Of a stretch of DNA of 64,000 nucleotides, positions 25,841 through 35,002 are shown in pieces. The position numbers and the translations under genes are program-made. The DNA comes from Planctomycetota bacterium (GTDB taxonomy: Bacteria; Planctomycetota; Planctomycetia; Gemmatales; Gemmataceae). The first letter of the stretch is position 1, and every line of letters begins with the position of its first letter. A model generated the notes under the pieces. It was not told where the DNA came from. It did no database searches and was given only the letters and a program-made list of their open reading frames with translations. The stretch spans positions 51,792-115,791 of the forward strand of contig JACPPF010000034.1 in the NCBI GenBank assembly GCA_016191165.1. Reading direction: 5' to 3'.

Positions 25841-28033
25841 ATGTCCGACGTCGCTCTCGCGTTTTTTTGGCATCAACATCAACCCTACTATCCCGACGAT
25901 GTCACCGGCGAAAACCCGATGCCCTGGGTTCGTCTCCATGGCGTCAAGGATTACTACGGCATGGCGCTGCATCTGGCCGAAGTGCCCGAGATGCGCTGCA
26001 CCATCAACCTCGTGCCGAGCCTTTTGGTGCAACTGCTCGCCTACACGGAAAAGAACGCCAGCGATCGCTTCCTCGATGTTGCCCGTATCCCGGCCAAGGA
26101 CCTCAGTCAACAGGATGCTGTCTTTCTGCTCGATCATCATTTCATGGCCAACCATGAGCAGATGATCAAGCCGTGGCCACGTTTCTGGGAGCTGTTGCAA
26201 AGCCGGGCGCCCGGTCAAAATTCGGCCAAGGAGGCGCTGCGGCGCTTTCAGGAGCGCGACCTGCGCGACCTGCAAGCGTTATTCAATCTGGCGTGGATTC
26301 ATCCGCTCGTGTTCGCGCAGGACGCTGACCTGGCCGAGCTTCGCGCCAAGGGCCGGCATTTTTCCGAGGACGAGAAGAATCTCGTACTCGACAAGCATCT
26401 GGCAATCCTCAAGCGTATCATTCCGTTGCACCGAAAGCTGGCCGAGGCCGGGCAGGTCGAGCTGACGACGACACCCTTTTACCATCCGATCTTGCCGCTG
26501 TTATTCGACAAGAAGCTGGCCCGCGAGGCGATGCCCGGCGTCGCCTTGCCGCGCCATACCAGCGGATACCTGGATGACGCAGAGCTTCACGTGAGTCGGG
26601 CGGTGCAAAAACACGCCGAGCTTTTTGGCGCCGCCCCGCAAGGCATGTGGCCCGCGGAGGGGAGCGTCTGCCAGGCGATGATTCCCATGCTTGCCAGGCA
26701 CGGGATCCGCTGGATCGCGACGGACGAGGGGGTTCTGAATCAATCGACGCAGGGTTTCGTGAGCCGAGATCAGCATGGGCACCTCCGCAACCCGGGCCAC
26801 CTGTATCGCCCCTACCTGGTCCGCGAAGGACCACACGAGCTGGCCATCGTCTTCCGCGATCACGGGCTCAGTGATTTGATCGGGTTTCACTATCAACGCT
26901 CCGCCGGCAACGACGCGGCGCAGGATTTCGTGCGGCACCTGCGCAACATCCGGGAAACGATCAACGCGAATGAGCCGGTCCTCGTCAGCGTGATTCTCGA
27001 TGGCGAGAACTGCTGGGAACACTACCCCGAAGGCGGCGTGCCGTTTTTGCGGACGCTCTATCAGCTTTGCGCGAGCGATCGGCACATTCGCCCGGTGAAA
27101 CTGGGCGAGTACCTCAAGGCAGAAACGCCGCGCGATACTTTGCCGCGCCTGTTCGCGGGAAGCTGGATTCATCACAACTTCGCCATCTGGATCGGCCACG
27201 ACGAGGACAACACCGCCTGGGATTTGTTGCACAAGACCCGCGAGTATCTCGTCGCCAGGAACGCGAGCAGCGCGAAAGAAACGAATCCGACCGCGCTGGC
27301 ATCGGCGTGGGAAGAACTCTACATCGCCGAGGGAAGCGACTGGTTTTGGTGGTACGGCGACGATCATTCGAGCGCGCAGGACGAGCTGTTCGATTACCTG
27401 TTTCGCAAGCACCTGCAAAACGCGTATCACTTGCTGGGCGATCCGCCGCCGACGGAACTAAGCCGACCCATCAAAAAGCGTGCCCAGCGCCTGGCTCACA
27501 CGTTGCCGCGGAGCTTCCTGGATGTCAAGATCGACGGCCGGGAAACCTTCTTTGAATGGACGAACGCCGGGCGATTCGAGTGCGTGCCCGAGCGGGGCGC
27601 CATGGCAAACAGCGTGCCTGGCGTGATGCGCGACGTTTTTTTTGGCTTCAACGCCGAGACGTTTCTCCTTCGCATCGACTTTGAGGAACCGGCACTTGCC
27701 GCATTGCAGGGTTTCGATGTCCTGCGAATTTGCTTCGAGGAACCCGGCCCGTGCGAGCTGCGAATCTTGCACCCGGGCAAAACGATGCAACAATGGACTT
27801 GGTACGCAAGGGGCGAGCCGATCGCGCGTCCAGCCGGAATCGAACTCGGCATTGAACGGATCGCCGAATGCGCGATACCGTTCCAGCTCCTGGGCGCCCA
27901 AACCGGGCAGCCGGTGCAATTCTTCGTTGAATTGCTGGAGAACCAGCAGAGCCGCGAACGCGCGCCGCGCGCTGGCAACATCGCGTTCGCCCGCCCGTCG
28001 GCGGCGTTCGAGCGGATCATGTGGGATGTCTGA
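25841..28033 (+). CDS. Glycoside hydrolase family 57 protein
   Basis: A protein of 730 residues from the ATG giving MSDVALAFF. HQHQPYY at 11-17 is the first GH57 motif. GMWPAEGSV carries the likely catalytic nucleophile Glu, IATDEGVL is the next motif, and SVILDGENCWEHYPEGG matches the COG1449 subgroup. SDWFWWYGDDHSS and a beta-rich C-terminal domain complete the usual layout. GH57 enzymes hydrolyse or rearrange alpha-glucans (amylase, 4-alpha-glucanotransferase, branching), and the neighbours GlgA and GalT fit a glycogen role. The exact specificity cannot be read. The codons before the chosen start come from the palindromic repeat. Confidence 0.88.
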   Translation: MSDVALAFFWHQHQPYYPDDVTGENPMPWVRLHGVKDYYGMALHLAEVPEMRCTINLVPSLLVQLLAYTEKNASDRFLDVARIPAKDLSQQDAVFLLDHHFMANHEQMIKPWPRFWELLQSRAPGQNSAKEALRRFQERDLRDLQALFNLAWIHPLVFAQDADLAELRAKGRHFSEDEKNLVLDKHLAILKRIIPLHRKLAEAGQVELTTTPFYHPILPLLFDKKLAREAMPGVALPRHTSGYLDDAELHVSRAVQKHAELFGAAPQGMWPAEGSVCQAMIPMLARHGIRWIATDEGVLNQSTQGFVSRDQHGHLRNPGHLYRPYLVREGPHELAIVFRDHGLSDLIGFHYQRSAGNDAAQDFVRHLRNIRETINANEPVLVSVILDGENCWEHYPEGGVPFLRTLYQLCASDRHIRPVKLGEYLKAETPRDTLPRLFAGSWIHHNFAIWIGHDEDNTAWDLLHKTREYLVARNASSAKETNPTALASAWEELYIAEGSDWFWWYGDDHSSAQDELFDYLFRKHLQNAYHLLGDPPPTELSRPIKKRAQRLAHTLPRSFLDVKIDGRETFFEWTNAGRFECVPERGAMANSVPGVMRDVFFGFNAETFLLRIDFEEPALAALQGFDVLRICFEEPGPCELRILHPGKTMQQWTWYARGEPIARPAGIELGIERIAECAIPFQLLGAQTGQPVQFFVELLENQQSRERAPRAGNIAFARPSAAFERIMWDV

Positions 28034-28046
28034 TTGAATGATTTGG

Positions 28047-28104
28047 TTTAGCCGCTCGCTTTGGGCGAGCGGGTTTCGCGCTCGCCCAAGGCGAGCGGCT
28101 AAAC
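28047..28104. repeat. Intergenic palindrome, family TTTAGCCGCTCGC/GCGAGCGGCTAAAC, copy 1
   Basis: TTTAGCCGCTCGCTTTGGG continues to CGCTCGCCCAAGGCGAGCGGCTAAAC, a hairpin of about 25 pairs. Two more full copies and one half copy lie at 56.5-58.4 kb, always just before a start codon or at a stop codon. Confidence 0.8.
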
Positions 28105-28119
28105 GTGGGAACCGTCGTT

Positions 28120-29139
28120 ATGCCAGAACTGCGCAAAGATCCAATCGTCGGTCGCTGGGTCATCATCGCCCCAGACCGCGCCAAGCGCCCGATCACGGTG
28201 AAAAACGAACCGTCGCCGACAGGCAGCGCCTTCTGCCCGTTCTGCGAAGGCGGCGAGGAGCACACGCCCAACGAAATCCTCGCCTATCGCGAACGCCAGA
28301 CCAAGCCCAATGAACGCGGCTGGCGCGTCCGCGTCGTCCCCAACAAATTCCCTGCCCTCCAGGTCGAGGGCGAACTCCACAAACGCGGCGAGGGCATCTA
28401 CGACAAGATGAACGGCATCGGCGCCCACGAGGTCATCATCGAATGCCCGGACCACGAAGTCTCCATGGCCAATTTCAGCGAGCCCCACATCCGTGAAATA
28501 CTCTGGGTCTATCGCGATCGGCTCGTCGATCTTAAAAAGGATCAACGCCTGGTTTATGGCATGATTTTCAAGAACGTCGGCATCGTCGCCGGCGCGTCGC
28601 TGGAACACTCCCATTCGCAGCTCATCGTCACGCCCATCGTCCCGGTCAACGTGTGGGAAGAGATGAATGGCTCGCTCGAATTCTTCGATTACCGCGGCCG
28701 CTGCATCTATTGCGATATGATCTATCAGGAACTGTCGGTAGAGAAACGCATCGTCCTGGACACGCCGAACTTCATTTGCTTCGCGCCGTTCGCCAGTCGA
28801 TTTCCATTCGAGGTCTGGATCGTGCCGAAGACGCACAACAGCCATTACGAAAATATCCTGAAGAACGAACTCGACGAACTGGGCACGGTGCTCAAAACCG
28901 TCCTGATGAAACTGGAAATCGCCCTCGACAAACCGGCGTACAACTACATCATTCATACGTCCCCGTTCGACACCCAGTCGTTGCCTCACTATCACTGGCA
29001 CCTGGAGATCATTCCGCGGACGACGCGCATCGCTGGCTTTGAATGGGGCACCGGTTTCTACATCAACTCCGTGCCTCCGGAGCAGGCGGCCGCCTATTTG
29101 CGCGAAGTGGATGTGGATCTGACGAGCGGGCGGAAGTGA
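28120..29139 (+). CDS. galT: Galactose-1-phosphate uridylyltransferase family protein
   Basis: A HIT-superfamily enzyme of 339 residues. [20 protein letters not shown] is the classic start, and FCPFCEGGE is the first zinc-binding Cys pair. [11 protein letters not shown] holds the HxHxQ catalytic site, although the E. coli enzyme has HPHGQ; CIYCDMI and YHWHLEI follow. GalT swaps UMP between hexose 1-phosphates. The changed active-site triplet and the position behind glgA and GH57 leave ADP-glucose or another NDP-sugar phosphorylase as an alternative. The chosen ATG is preceded by GGGAA; a GTG five codons earlier is possible. Confidence 0.85.
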   Translation: MPELRKDPIVGRWVIIAPDRAKRPITVKNEPSPTGSAFCPFCEGGEEHTPNEILAYRERQTKPNERGWRVRVVPNKFPALQVEGELHKRGEGIYDKMNGIGAHEVIIECPDHEVSMANFSEPHIREILWVYRDRLVDLKKDQRLVYGMIFKNVGIVAGASLEHSHSQLIVTPIVPVNVWEEMNGSLEFFDYRGRCIYCDMIYQELSVEKRIVLDTPNFICFAPFASRFPFEVWIVPKTHNSHYENILKNELDELGTVLKTVLMKLEIALDKPAYNYIIHTSPFDTQSLPHYHWHLEIIPRTTRIAGFEWGTGFYINSVPPEQAAAYLREVDVDLTSGRK

Positions 29140-29149
29140 TGGCCAGCTT

Positions 29150-29186
29150 CGTTTAGCGCTGCCGCCGCGTCAGGCGGGCGCTAAAC
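29150..29186. repeat. Palindrome GTTTAGCGC ... GCGCTAAAC upstream of nadD
   Basis: Arms GTTTAGCGC and GCGCTAAAC with inner CCGCC/GGCGG pairs. It is the same kind as the palindrome after hrpB, and lies in the short gap before nadD. Confidence 0.6.
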
Positions 29187-29204
29187 AAAATGCGGGAAAA
29201 TACC

Positions 29205-29831
29205 ATGCGCGTGGGCGTTTTCGGCGGCACCTTCGATCCGGTGCACCTGGGCCATCTGATTCTCGCCGAGCAATGTCGCGAGCAGGCCCGGCTCGACCGG
29301 GTCTTGTTCGTCCCCGCCGCGCTGCCGCCGCACAAGCGCGAGCAAGCTCTCACGCCATTCGCTCAGCGCGTCGAGATGTTGACGCTCGCCATCTCCGGCC
29401 ATTCGGCGTTTCGCGTGGAGGAGCTGGAAAAGGACCGCATCGGCCCAAGCTTCACCGTCGATACCCTGGCGCACCTTCAACACGCCCGGCCAGGCGATGA
29501 CTTGTTTTTCATTCTCGGATCGGACAGCCTGCGCGACCTGCCGCTCTGGTATGAGCCGCGCCGCATCCTGGAATTGGCGACCTTGCTGATCGTGGAACGC
29601 CCGGACGCACTGATGATGCCCGAGCCGACGTTGAAGGGACAGTTGAGGTTGGAAGAGGATTTCGCGCTGCGGATGCAGGCGATCAGCTCGCCGCTCGTCG
29701 CGATTGCGAGCCGCGACATCCGCCAGCGGATCGCGTCAAGGCGTAGCGTGCGCTACCTGATTCCGCGCGCGGTGGAAGCGTACATTCAGGACAAGGGGCT
29801 TTACCAAAACCAAACCGAGCCCGAAGTGTGA
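29205..29831 (+). CDS. nadD: Nicotinate-nucleotide adenylyltransferase
   Basis: A cytosolic NAD-biosynthesis enzyme of 208 residues that joins ATP and nicotinate mononucleotide. MRVGVFGGTFDPVHLGHLI contains the (H/T)xGH nucleotidyl-transfer motif at His14 and His17. ALPPHK and FILGSDSLRDLPLWY are NadD-specific. IASRDIRQRI replaces the ISSTxIR motif: the Arg is kept, while Ser-Arg-Asp takes the place of Ser-Ser-Thr. The chosen ATG is five codons inside the longest frame and directly precedes the first strand. No rsfS or obgE neighbour follows. Confidence 0.92.
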   Translation: MRVGVFGGTFDPVHLGHLILAEQCREQARLDRVLFVPAALPPHKREQALTPFAQRVEMLTLAISGHSAFRVEELEKDRIGPSFTVDTLAHLQHARPGDDLFFILGSDSLRDLPLWYEPRRILELATLLIVERPDALMMPEPTLKGQLRLEEDFALRMQAISSPLVAIASRDIRQRIASRRSVRYLIPRAVEAYIQDKGLYQNQTEPEV

Positions 29832-29891
29832 GCGAGGGTGGGCCCAAAATCCCTCGCTTACGCGTCGGGCTCGGTGGAAATGGTTAATCCC

Positions 29892-31037
29892 TTAACGCGG
29901 CAGGTAACCCGGCGTCGGGGTTTGCACGTCGCGCATGGGCACCGGCACGACCTGGATAATGCGCGGGGCATTCACCACCTCGGGCCGTGCTGGGAGTATG
30001 TTGGCGGCGGGGACGATGAACTGCATCGGCGTTGGCACGGTAGACGTACGCATCACGCCAAAATGCGTCGGCAGTCCCGGACGCGCGCCGTGCTCGACGC
30101 TGAACGTGCCGTCCTTCATGTTGACGATAACACGCTGCGCCTCGATGCGGATCGGCTGGGCGTGCTTCTTGCACAAAAGCAAAACGTTGCCTTCGAGCAC
30201 GATGGTGTCGCCGCGGTTGCTCATCCGTTCGCAATGGGCCTCAAAATCGGGCGTGACCAGACGAGCCGGCTTCATCCCGCCGCGCGAGGCCGTCAGGAAA
30301 GGCATCGGCGGCGCGACCGGAGCGGAGAACACGGTCGTGCCCGGGCGAATCTCGATCACGCGGCGCGTCGCAGGCATCGGCGCCCAAGTCCCGGCCGCGG
30401 CCTTGGCCTTGCACGACTCGCAACAGGCGCACGCCTTGGCGCAGCAGCACGGCGCCGGCGCGGTGACGGCACGCTGCGTCTTGGCGCCAACCACCTGAAG
30501 GAAACTTTGCAGCGGGCAGGTCATCGTAGTTGCGCACGAAGGCTGGCCGACGCAACCCTTCATGCCGACCCCGAGTAGCAGGTTACAGGTTGGCACGCGC
30601 GCGGTTTGCGTCGTGCTTTCCTGGCAGCAGCGCACCACGCCGACCGCACACCCCGCGGTTTGACTTGACGCCGGGCACAAACCATGCGCCGGGGTACCGA
30701 CCGCGGTCTGAGCGGATTCGCCATTCGCCTGCGCGTTCGTGCACTGCGTTCGCAGACGTTCACACGACGACGCACATCCCTGGATCAGTTGCATGAACCA
30801 GCACGTCTCGTCCGCAGCCGGGCAGTTTCCCTTGATCTGGCCCACGGGCTGGGTTGTTTCAAAATGGGCCGGAACGATGGATTGTTTCGAGCCATCAGGC
30901 AGAAATTGCCAGAAGCTCGCAGGTTCTACCGCTTCGCGAATCGCGCGCAGCGAACCGGTGGAAATCGACTGAGCGTGCGCGGCGCTCGCGGACGCCACGA
31001 GCGCGGCCAGCAGCGACAGGACGCGGAAAAGCTTCAT
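29892..31037 (-). CDS. Secreted Cys-rich protein with possible LptA-like segment
   Basis: A protein of 381 residues with a clear signal peptide (residues 1-22, ending AHAQ). The next 190 residues contain about 22 Cys, several in pairs (CCQES, CCCAKACACC). HCERMSNRGDTIVLEGNV, then KKHAQPIRIEAQRVIVNM and a closing GTFSV strand, resemble the beta-jellyroll repeats of OstA/LptA proteins, but this is weak. I do not recognise a named family. The Cys content and export suggest a disulfide-stabilised cell-surface protein. It is convergent with nadD and divergent from the next gene. Confidence 0.55.
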   Translation of the reverse strand: MKLFRVLSLLAALVASASAAHAQSISTGSLRAIREAVEPASFWQFLPDGSKQSIVPAHFETTQPVGQIKGNCPAADETCWFMQLIQGCASSCERLRTQCTNAQANGESAQTAVGTPAHGLCPASSQTAGCAVGVVRCCQESTTQTARVPTCNLLLGVGMKGCVGQPSCATTMTCPLQSFLQVVGAKTQRAVTAPAPCCCAKACACCESCKAKAAAGTWAPMPATRRVIEIRPGTTVFSAPVAPPMPFLTASRGGMKPARLVTPDFEAHCERMSNRGDTIVLEGNVLLLCKKHAQPIRIEAQRVIVNMKDGTFSVEHGARPGLPTHFGVMRTSTVPTPMQFIVPAANILPARPEVVNAPRIIQVVPVPMRDVQTPTPGYLPR

Positions 31038-31340
31038 ATCTCTCCTCCAAAAAAATGCGGGGGCCAGACCGACCAGAAGGGAAATAGCAAATCAAAATCG
31101 GCGTGTCTGCGCCAAAAATCGAGGGCGTCCGCTGCGGGCATGGGACCCCTTGAAAAAGTGCGGAATCAGATGCCTGGAAGCATCACGAACCGAGACCCGT
31201 GGCATCAGGATCCACCCGGGTTGATTATTCGGCAAACTCGCCGCCCATTTCCTAATCAATGCAGGTTACTGAGCTTTTCCAACGGTCCGGCATGCCGTTA
31301 GAATGAACGCCGACATTTCCTGGAAACGGTGGATTCAACC
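31038..31340. other. Divergent intergenic region
   Basis: It separates the start of the Cys-rich secreted protein gene from the start of the membrane protein gene, so it should hold both promoters. TAGAAT about 40 bases before the plus-strand start could be a -10 box, but I see no matching -35. No gene or clear repeat is visible. Confidence 0.4.
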
Positions 31341-32978
31341 ATGCCTTCATTGACCGAGATTTCCGCTAATCGCAAACGGGCGCCCGGACCTTCCCGGCGC
31401 CGCCGTATCGTTGTTGCTGCACCTGCCCCCGGCCGACCGGCGACGTTGTTCGCAATTCCGTACTGGATCAGAACCCGAGAGGAACCGAATGCGAGTTTGG
31501 AGCCGTGGCTCATCTGGCCGATCTTGAGCGGGCTGATTGTGGCGTGCGGACTGATTGTGCTGGTTGGATGGGGCCTGACGAAGCCAGCGGAAGTAACCGC
31601 GCGCGCGCCGGCCCGGCGGTCCATGTCTGGGCGTCTGGCGCCGCGAACGATGACGCTCGTTGTCGCCCGGACCGTGACGACCAAGGCAAAAACGGACCTT
31701 GGCCTGGACCAGGAAGACCCGCCGCCGGAGCCGGTGTTGCTGCGGCGACGCCTGCCGGACTCGATGGACGCCCTGCCCGTGGAGTCGATGCGGCCGCCAA
31801 CGAAGGCCGCCGCCGCGCCGCTGGTGCGCTGGCAGGCCGAGCCGGCGCCGTCGCGTTATGCGAATCTGATCTTGCCGATCGAGATGGCCACGATGGAATC
31901 CGCGACGATTCCGCATCGCGTGCGGCGACTCAAACTTGCGGATCAGCCTGTTAAGGCGTTGCGTCTGGCCGTCACGCCGACGGCTCATGACGACCTCGGC
32001 AGCCTTTTGACGAAGATGGGCGACGGCTATCGCTTCACGACGCTGGGCCGCGCGGGGACGCGCTCGCTGGCGTCGCTTCAGAAGTACGATGTCGTGTTTT
32101 TGACGTGCTCCGATCTGTATCCGAAGGATTTTCAGGCTGTGGGGCCGTTACGAAAATTCGTGGAGCAGGGCGGGACAGTGTATGCTTCGGACCTGTATGG
32201 CGACCTACTGGTGGCTGCCTTTCCTGAGTTTCGCGCGCGCGTCCGGGTTTTGCCTGGCGTGCCGCAGACAGTCGATGCGTATGTCGTCGAATCCGCCATG
32301 CAGAGCTACCTGGGTCGGCGCGTGTTGCCGTTGAACTTTGAGGCAGGGGATTGGCGCCCGGCGCCGTTTGATCCGGCCAAGGTGACGGTGTGCCTGCGCG
32401 GGTTATATCGCAACAACCTCGGGCAAACTCAGACGGCGCCGCTGCTGGTCAAGTTCCGCTGCGAAAAAGGCCAGGTGATCTTCACGTCGTTTCATCATAC
32501 CAGGAACGACGCTCAGGTCGTCAGGAATGTGCTTGACTACCTGATCTTTGCCGCCGTCAATGCGCGGAGCGAAGCGCGCCTGAACGACTTGATGAAGCAA
32601 TGTGGTTTCGCAGCGGCGTCTGTCAGGCTCGCGCATTTGTCGTTCGGAAAAACCTTGCAATCCACGCATCGCCATGCGGGCGGGGGATTGCAAATGGCGC
32701 TTGGATTTGAACATGCCGGCGCCGAGTTGAAGCTCACGCTGCGGGCGCCGGGGGGCCGCACCCTTTTCCACCAGAGCAAAGGGCTTTTTCTGCTCGAGAT
32801 CCCCGCTGCCGAGGCGGGCGAATGGAGCTGGACGGTCACGCCGACCCAGCTTCCGCACGCCAATTTTCCCGTGCTCATCGCCATCGGCTCGGCCAGGGCG
32901 GGGCAACCCGATTTATTCACCAAAGACAACGCGAACGACACAGAGAAAAACAGGAACGGTAAAAAGCCTCATAAGTGA
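31341..32978 (+). CDS. Membrane-anchored protein with GATase-like domain, unknown function
   Basis: A protein of 545 residues from the ATG giving MPSLTEIS. There is a single hydrophobic helix at about residues 55-77 (WLIWPILSGLIVACGLIVLV), then a Pro/Arg-rich linker. A Rossmann-like domain follows at about 205-410 (KYDVVFLTCSD, FVEQGGTVYASDLYGDL, KGQVIFTSFHHTRND) like the class I glutamine-amidotransferase fold seen in DUF4159/DUF4350-type proteins. The C-terminal 130 residues are beta-rich. The usual catalytic Cys-His pair is not evident. The function is unknown. Confidence 0.6.
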   Translation: MPSLTEISANRKRAPGPSRRRRIVVAAPAPGRPATLFAIPYWIRTREEPNASLEPWLIWPILSGLIVACGLIVLVGWGLTKPAEVTARAPARRSMSGRLAPRTMTLVVARTVTTKAKTDLGLDQEDPPPEPVLLRRRLPDSMDALPVESMRPPTKAAAAPLVRWQAEPAPSRYANLILPIEMATMESATIPHRVRRLKLADQPVKALRLAVTPTAHDDLGSLLTKMGDGYRFTTLGRAGTRSLASLQKYDVVFLTCSDLYPKDFQAVGPLRKFVEQGGTVYASDLYGDLLVAAFPEFRARVRVLPGVPQTVDAYVVESAMQSYLGRRVLPLNFEAGDWRPAPFDPAKVTVCLRGLYRNNLGQTQTAPLLVKFRCEKGQVIFTSFHHTRNDAQVVRNVLDYLIFAAVNARSEARLNDLMKQCGFAAASVRLAHLSFGKTLQSTHRHAGGGLQMALGFEHAGAELKLTLRAPGGRTLFHQSKGLFLLEIPAAEAGEWSWTVTPTQLPHANFPVLIAIGSARAGQPDLFTKDNANDTEKNRNGKKPHK

Positions 32979-33061
32979 AATGAACTATTCGGCGTTTTCG
33001 CGGCAGGCCAAATCCTACCAACTACTTTTCACGGCGTCCTTCGCGTTCTCCGCGTTGTATT

Positions 33062-33964
33062 TCAGAACCAGAAGCGTATGCCGGCCAGCGGCCCGTGGAG
33101 ATTGGTGTGGCCGATGCGCAGAAAATCGTAGCCGCCGAACAATTCGATCCCGTGCCAGACCGCGCCGATGCTGCCGCGGACATGAATCACGCCTGCGTTT
33201 CCCAGCGTGCCGGCGTCGAACGCCGTGCTGACCACGAGGGGCCGAACGGGAAACCAGTCGCCGCCATAGGTGAAGTTGAATCCGAGATCGGTCTGCCGGC
33301 GGTCGGTCATGATGCGCATGCCCAGGCCCGTGTACATGCTGGCGATTTCGTTCTGGGCGAAGCGGAAGGTGAAGTTGAGGTCGCCGAGCAATGTGTCGTC
33401 GGTGCAACCGCAGTTCCACCGCTCGTGAAACCAATTCCAATTGGCGACAACGCCCCAACGACTGGCGTGTTCGACCTTGAGCTGGCCGCCAAATCGGTTG
33501 AGCCCAAGAAAGTCGTTGCCGTTCTCGACCGACGACCGCACCCCGTAGTTTCGGCGCCGAACCCGCACGGCCGGGTCGTCGTAATACAACTCGGCCAATT
33601 CGGTCGGGAGAATCTGGTAGCCCCGATAGCCGCGCGCGTAGGGATAGGGTGTGAAATTCAGCCGTTCCCGGTAGGTGTCGCCCAAAAGGCTCATCGGCAC
33701 GATGAACGGGGCAAGGACCGAGCCGACCACGAGCGCGCCGCCGAGGGAGCTTCCGTTGTCATCCTGGGCAGCCAGGATTCCGCCAAGCAGGCTGCCGATG
33801 ACGGAGTCGTCGTCGTTGTCCCTGGCATGTTGGGATGAATCGGTGGACTTGACATCCGCCGATCGCACGTCGTCGCGCACGCTTTGCAGACGGCCCTGAG
33901 CCGGGACCTGCGGAACGCAGGCTACGAGCAAAACGACCGCTATCATCCAGTTTGTCCGGAACAT
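33062..33964 (-). CDS. Probable outer-membrane beta-barrel protein
   Basis: A protein of 300 residues with a signal peptide (residues 1-22). A variable Asp/Ser-rich stretch follows, then a region of alternating polar and hydrophobic residues with many aromatics: WGVVANWNWFHERW, LNFTFRFAQNEIASMY, GLGMRIMTDRRQTDLGF. It ends in IRFWF, the terminal aromatic residue recognised by the BAM complex. These features support an outer-membrane barrel. I do not know its cargo. It is divergent from the TPR gene with a 200-base gap. Confidence 0.6.
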   Translation of the reverse strand: MFRTNWMIAVVLLVACVPQVPAQGRLQSVRDDVRSADVKSTDSSQHARDNDDDSVIGSLLGGILAAQDDNGSSLGGALVVGSVLAPFIVPMSLLGDTYRERLNFTPYPYARGYRGYQILPTELAELYYDDPAVRVRRRNYGVRSSVENGNDFLGLNRFGGQLKVEHASRWGVVANWNWFHERWNCGCTDDTLLGDLNFTFRFAQNEIASMYTGLGMRIMTDRRQTDLGFNFTYGGDWFPVRPLVVSTAFDAGTLGNAGVIHVRGSIGAVWHGIELFGGYDFLRIGHTNLHGPLAGIRFWF

Positions 33965-34165
33965 TGCCTTCCTCCGCGCGGCTTGCGGGCGGGTAGATAC
34001 CTTTGAACCGGCGTTTTTTCAATACGGCAAGTCGGGCGTTGACCGAGCTCCAAACAGCACCCAACGCAACTGGCCTTGCAAGAATCGCTCGGCATGGGGT
34101 ATCCCGCGTTTTGGGCGATTCAGGTCAGAGACATGAACCGAAGTCATCGCCCCGGAGGGTGAGCC

Positions 34166-35002
34166 ATGCGATTTGGGATGTTCGTGGCGATAGCGTTGCT
34201 TTCCCTGCCGACCCTTGCGGCGGCACAGCCCAGGGTCATTCCCCAGCGTCGGCAGATCGGCCGGTTTGCCGATCCTACCGTGTTCCAGCCCGACCGGCTC
34301 CGTGAGGTGGTCATAGTCCCACTGACCCATGTGAAATCTATTTTCGTGGTCTGCAAAAGCCCCAGGGAAGCGTCACTTCCGCCGACCGCCTTCATCATCA
34401 AAAACCTCGTCGGCGACGAACGCGATGCGCCCTGGCTTCTGAAACTTGGCCAGGCCCTCAAGCACGCAAAATCGGATCAGGCCGAGGCGACTTTTCAGAA
34501 ATCGGCGGCTGCGTTTCGATTGCAGATCGATAAGGATCCGAAGAATGCACGGCTCCGTCTCGATCTCATTGAAGCGCTTTACGAATTGGATCGCCCCGAT
34601 GAAATCCTCGCGTGTGCCCGCAAGTGCGTGGAACTCAATCCAAGATTGGCGGAAGGCTGGGCCGCGCTCGGCACGTACTATTGGCGGCCGTTCTTCCGCC
34701 TCCTGTATGGGGAATCATTCAAGGGGGCGATTCAAATTCAATCCAATGAGCCCCCGCCAATGATAACGCGAGTTTTGGCGCCCGCCGAGAAGCGCCAGGC
34801 AAAACACTTCTTACAAATCATTCGCGATTGTGAAAAAAAACGCGTACAGCTTGCGCCGGACGACCTTAAAAACGTGATGGAAAACGCGGTCGCGGATGCG
34901 TTTTGCGCCTTGTTTGATAATTACCTCAACCTCGGCAAATGGGACGGCGACGAAAGCGCATTTCGTGTTTTTTTTTTTCGCGGCGGATGTTCACGGCCCT
35001 GA
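34166..35002 (+). CDS. Secreted TPR protein, 5' part before a frameshift
   Basis: Residues 1-21 are a signal peptide (TLAAAQ). The rest is helical and TPR-like: AEATFQKSAAAFRLQIDKD, LRLDLIEALYELDRPDEIL, VELNPRLAEGWAALGTYYW. The frame runs into 11 consecutive T at 34968-34978 and ends 24 bases later with unrelated residues (RGGCSRP). The next frame (-1) continues a TPR protein at exactly this point, so this and the following entry are one gene split by a -1 shift or one missing T. See the findings. Confidence 0.65.
   Translation: MRFGMFVAIALLSLPTLAAAQPRVIPQRRQIGRFADPTVFQPDRLREVVIVPLTHVKSIFVVCKSPREASLPPTAFIIKNLVGDERDAPWLLKLGQALKHAKSDQAEATFQKSAAAFRLQIDKDPKNARLRLDLIEALYELDRPDEILACARKCVELNPRLAEGWAALGTYYWRPFFRLLYGESFKGAIQIQSNEPPPMITRVLAPAEKRQAKHFLQIIRDCEKKRVQLAPDDLKNVMENAVADAFCALFDNYLNLGKWDGDESAFRVFFFRGGCSRP

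Noticed and set aside
28047..28104. CRISPR-like or terminator reading of the TTTAGCCGCTCGC repeats
   Set aside because: The copies are not arrayed with spacers and have no T-run; they are dispersed palindromes.
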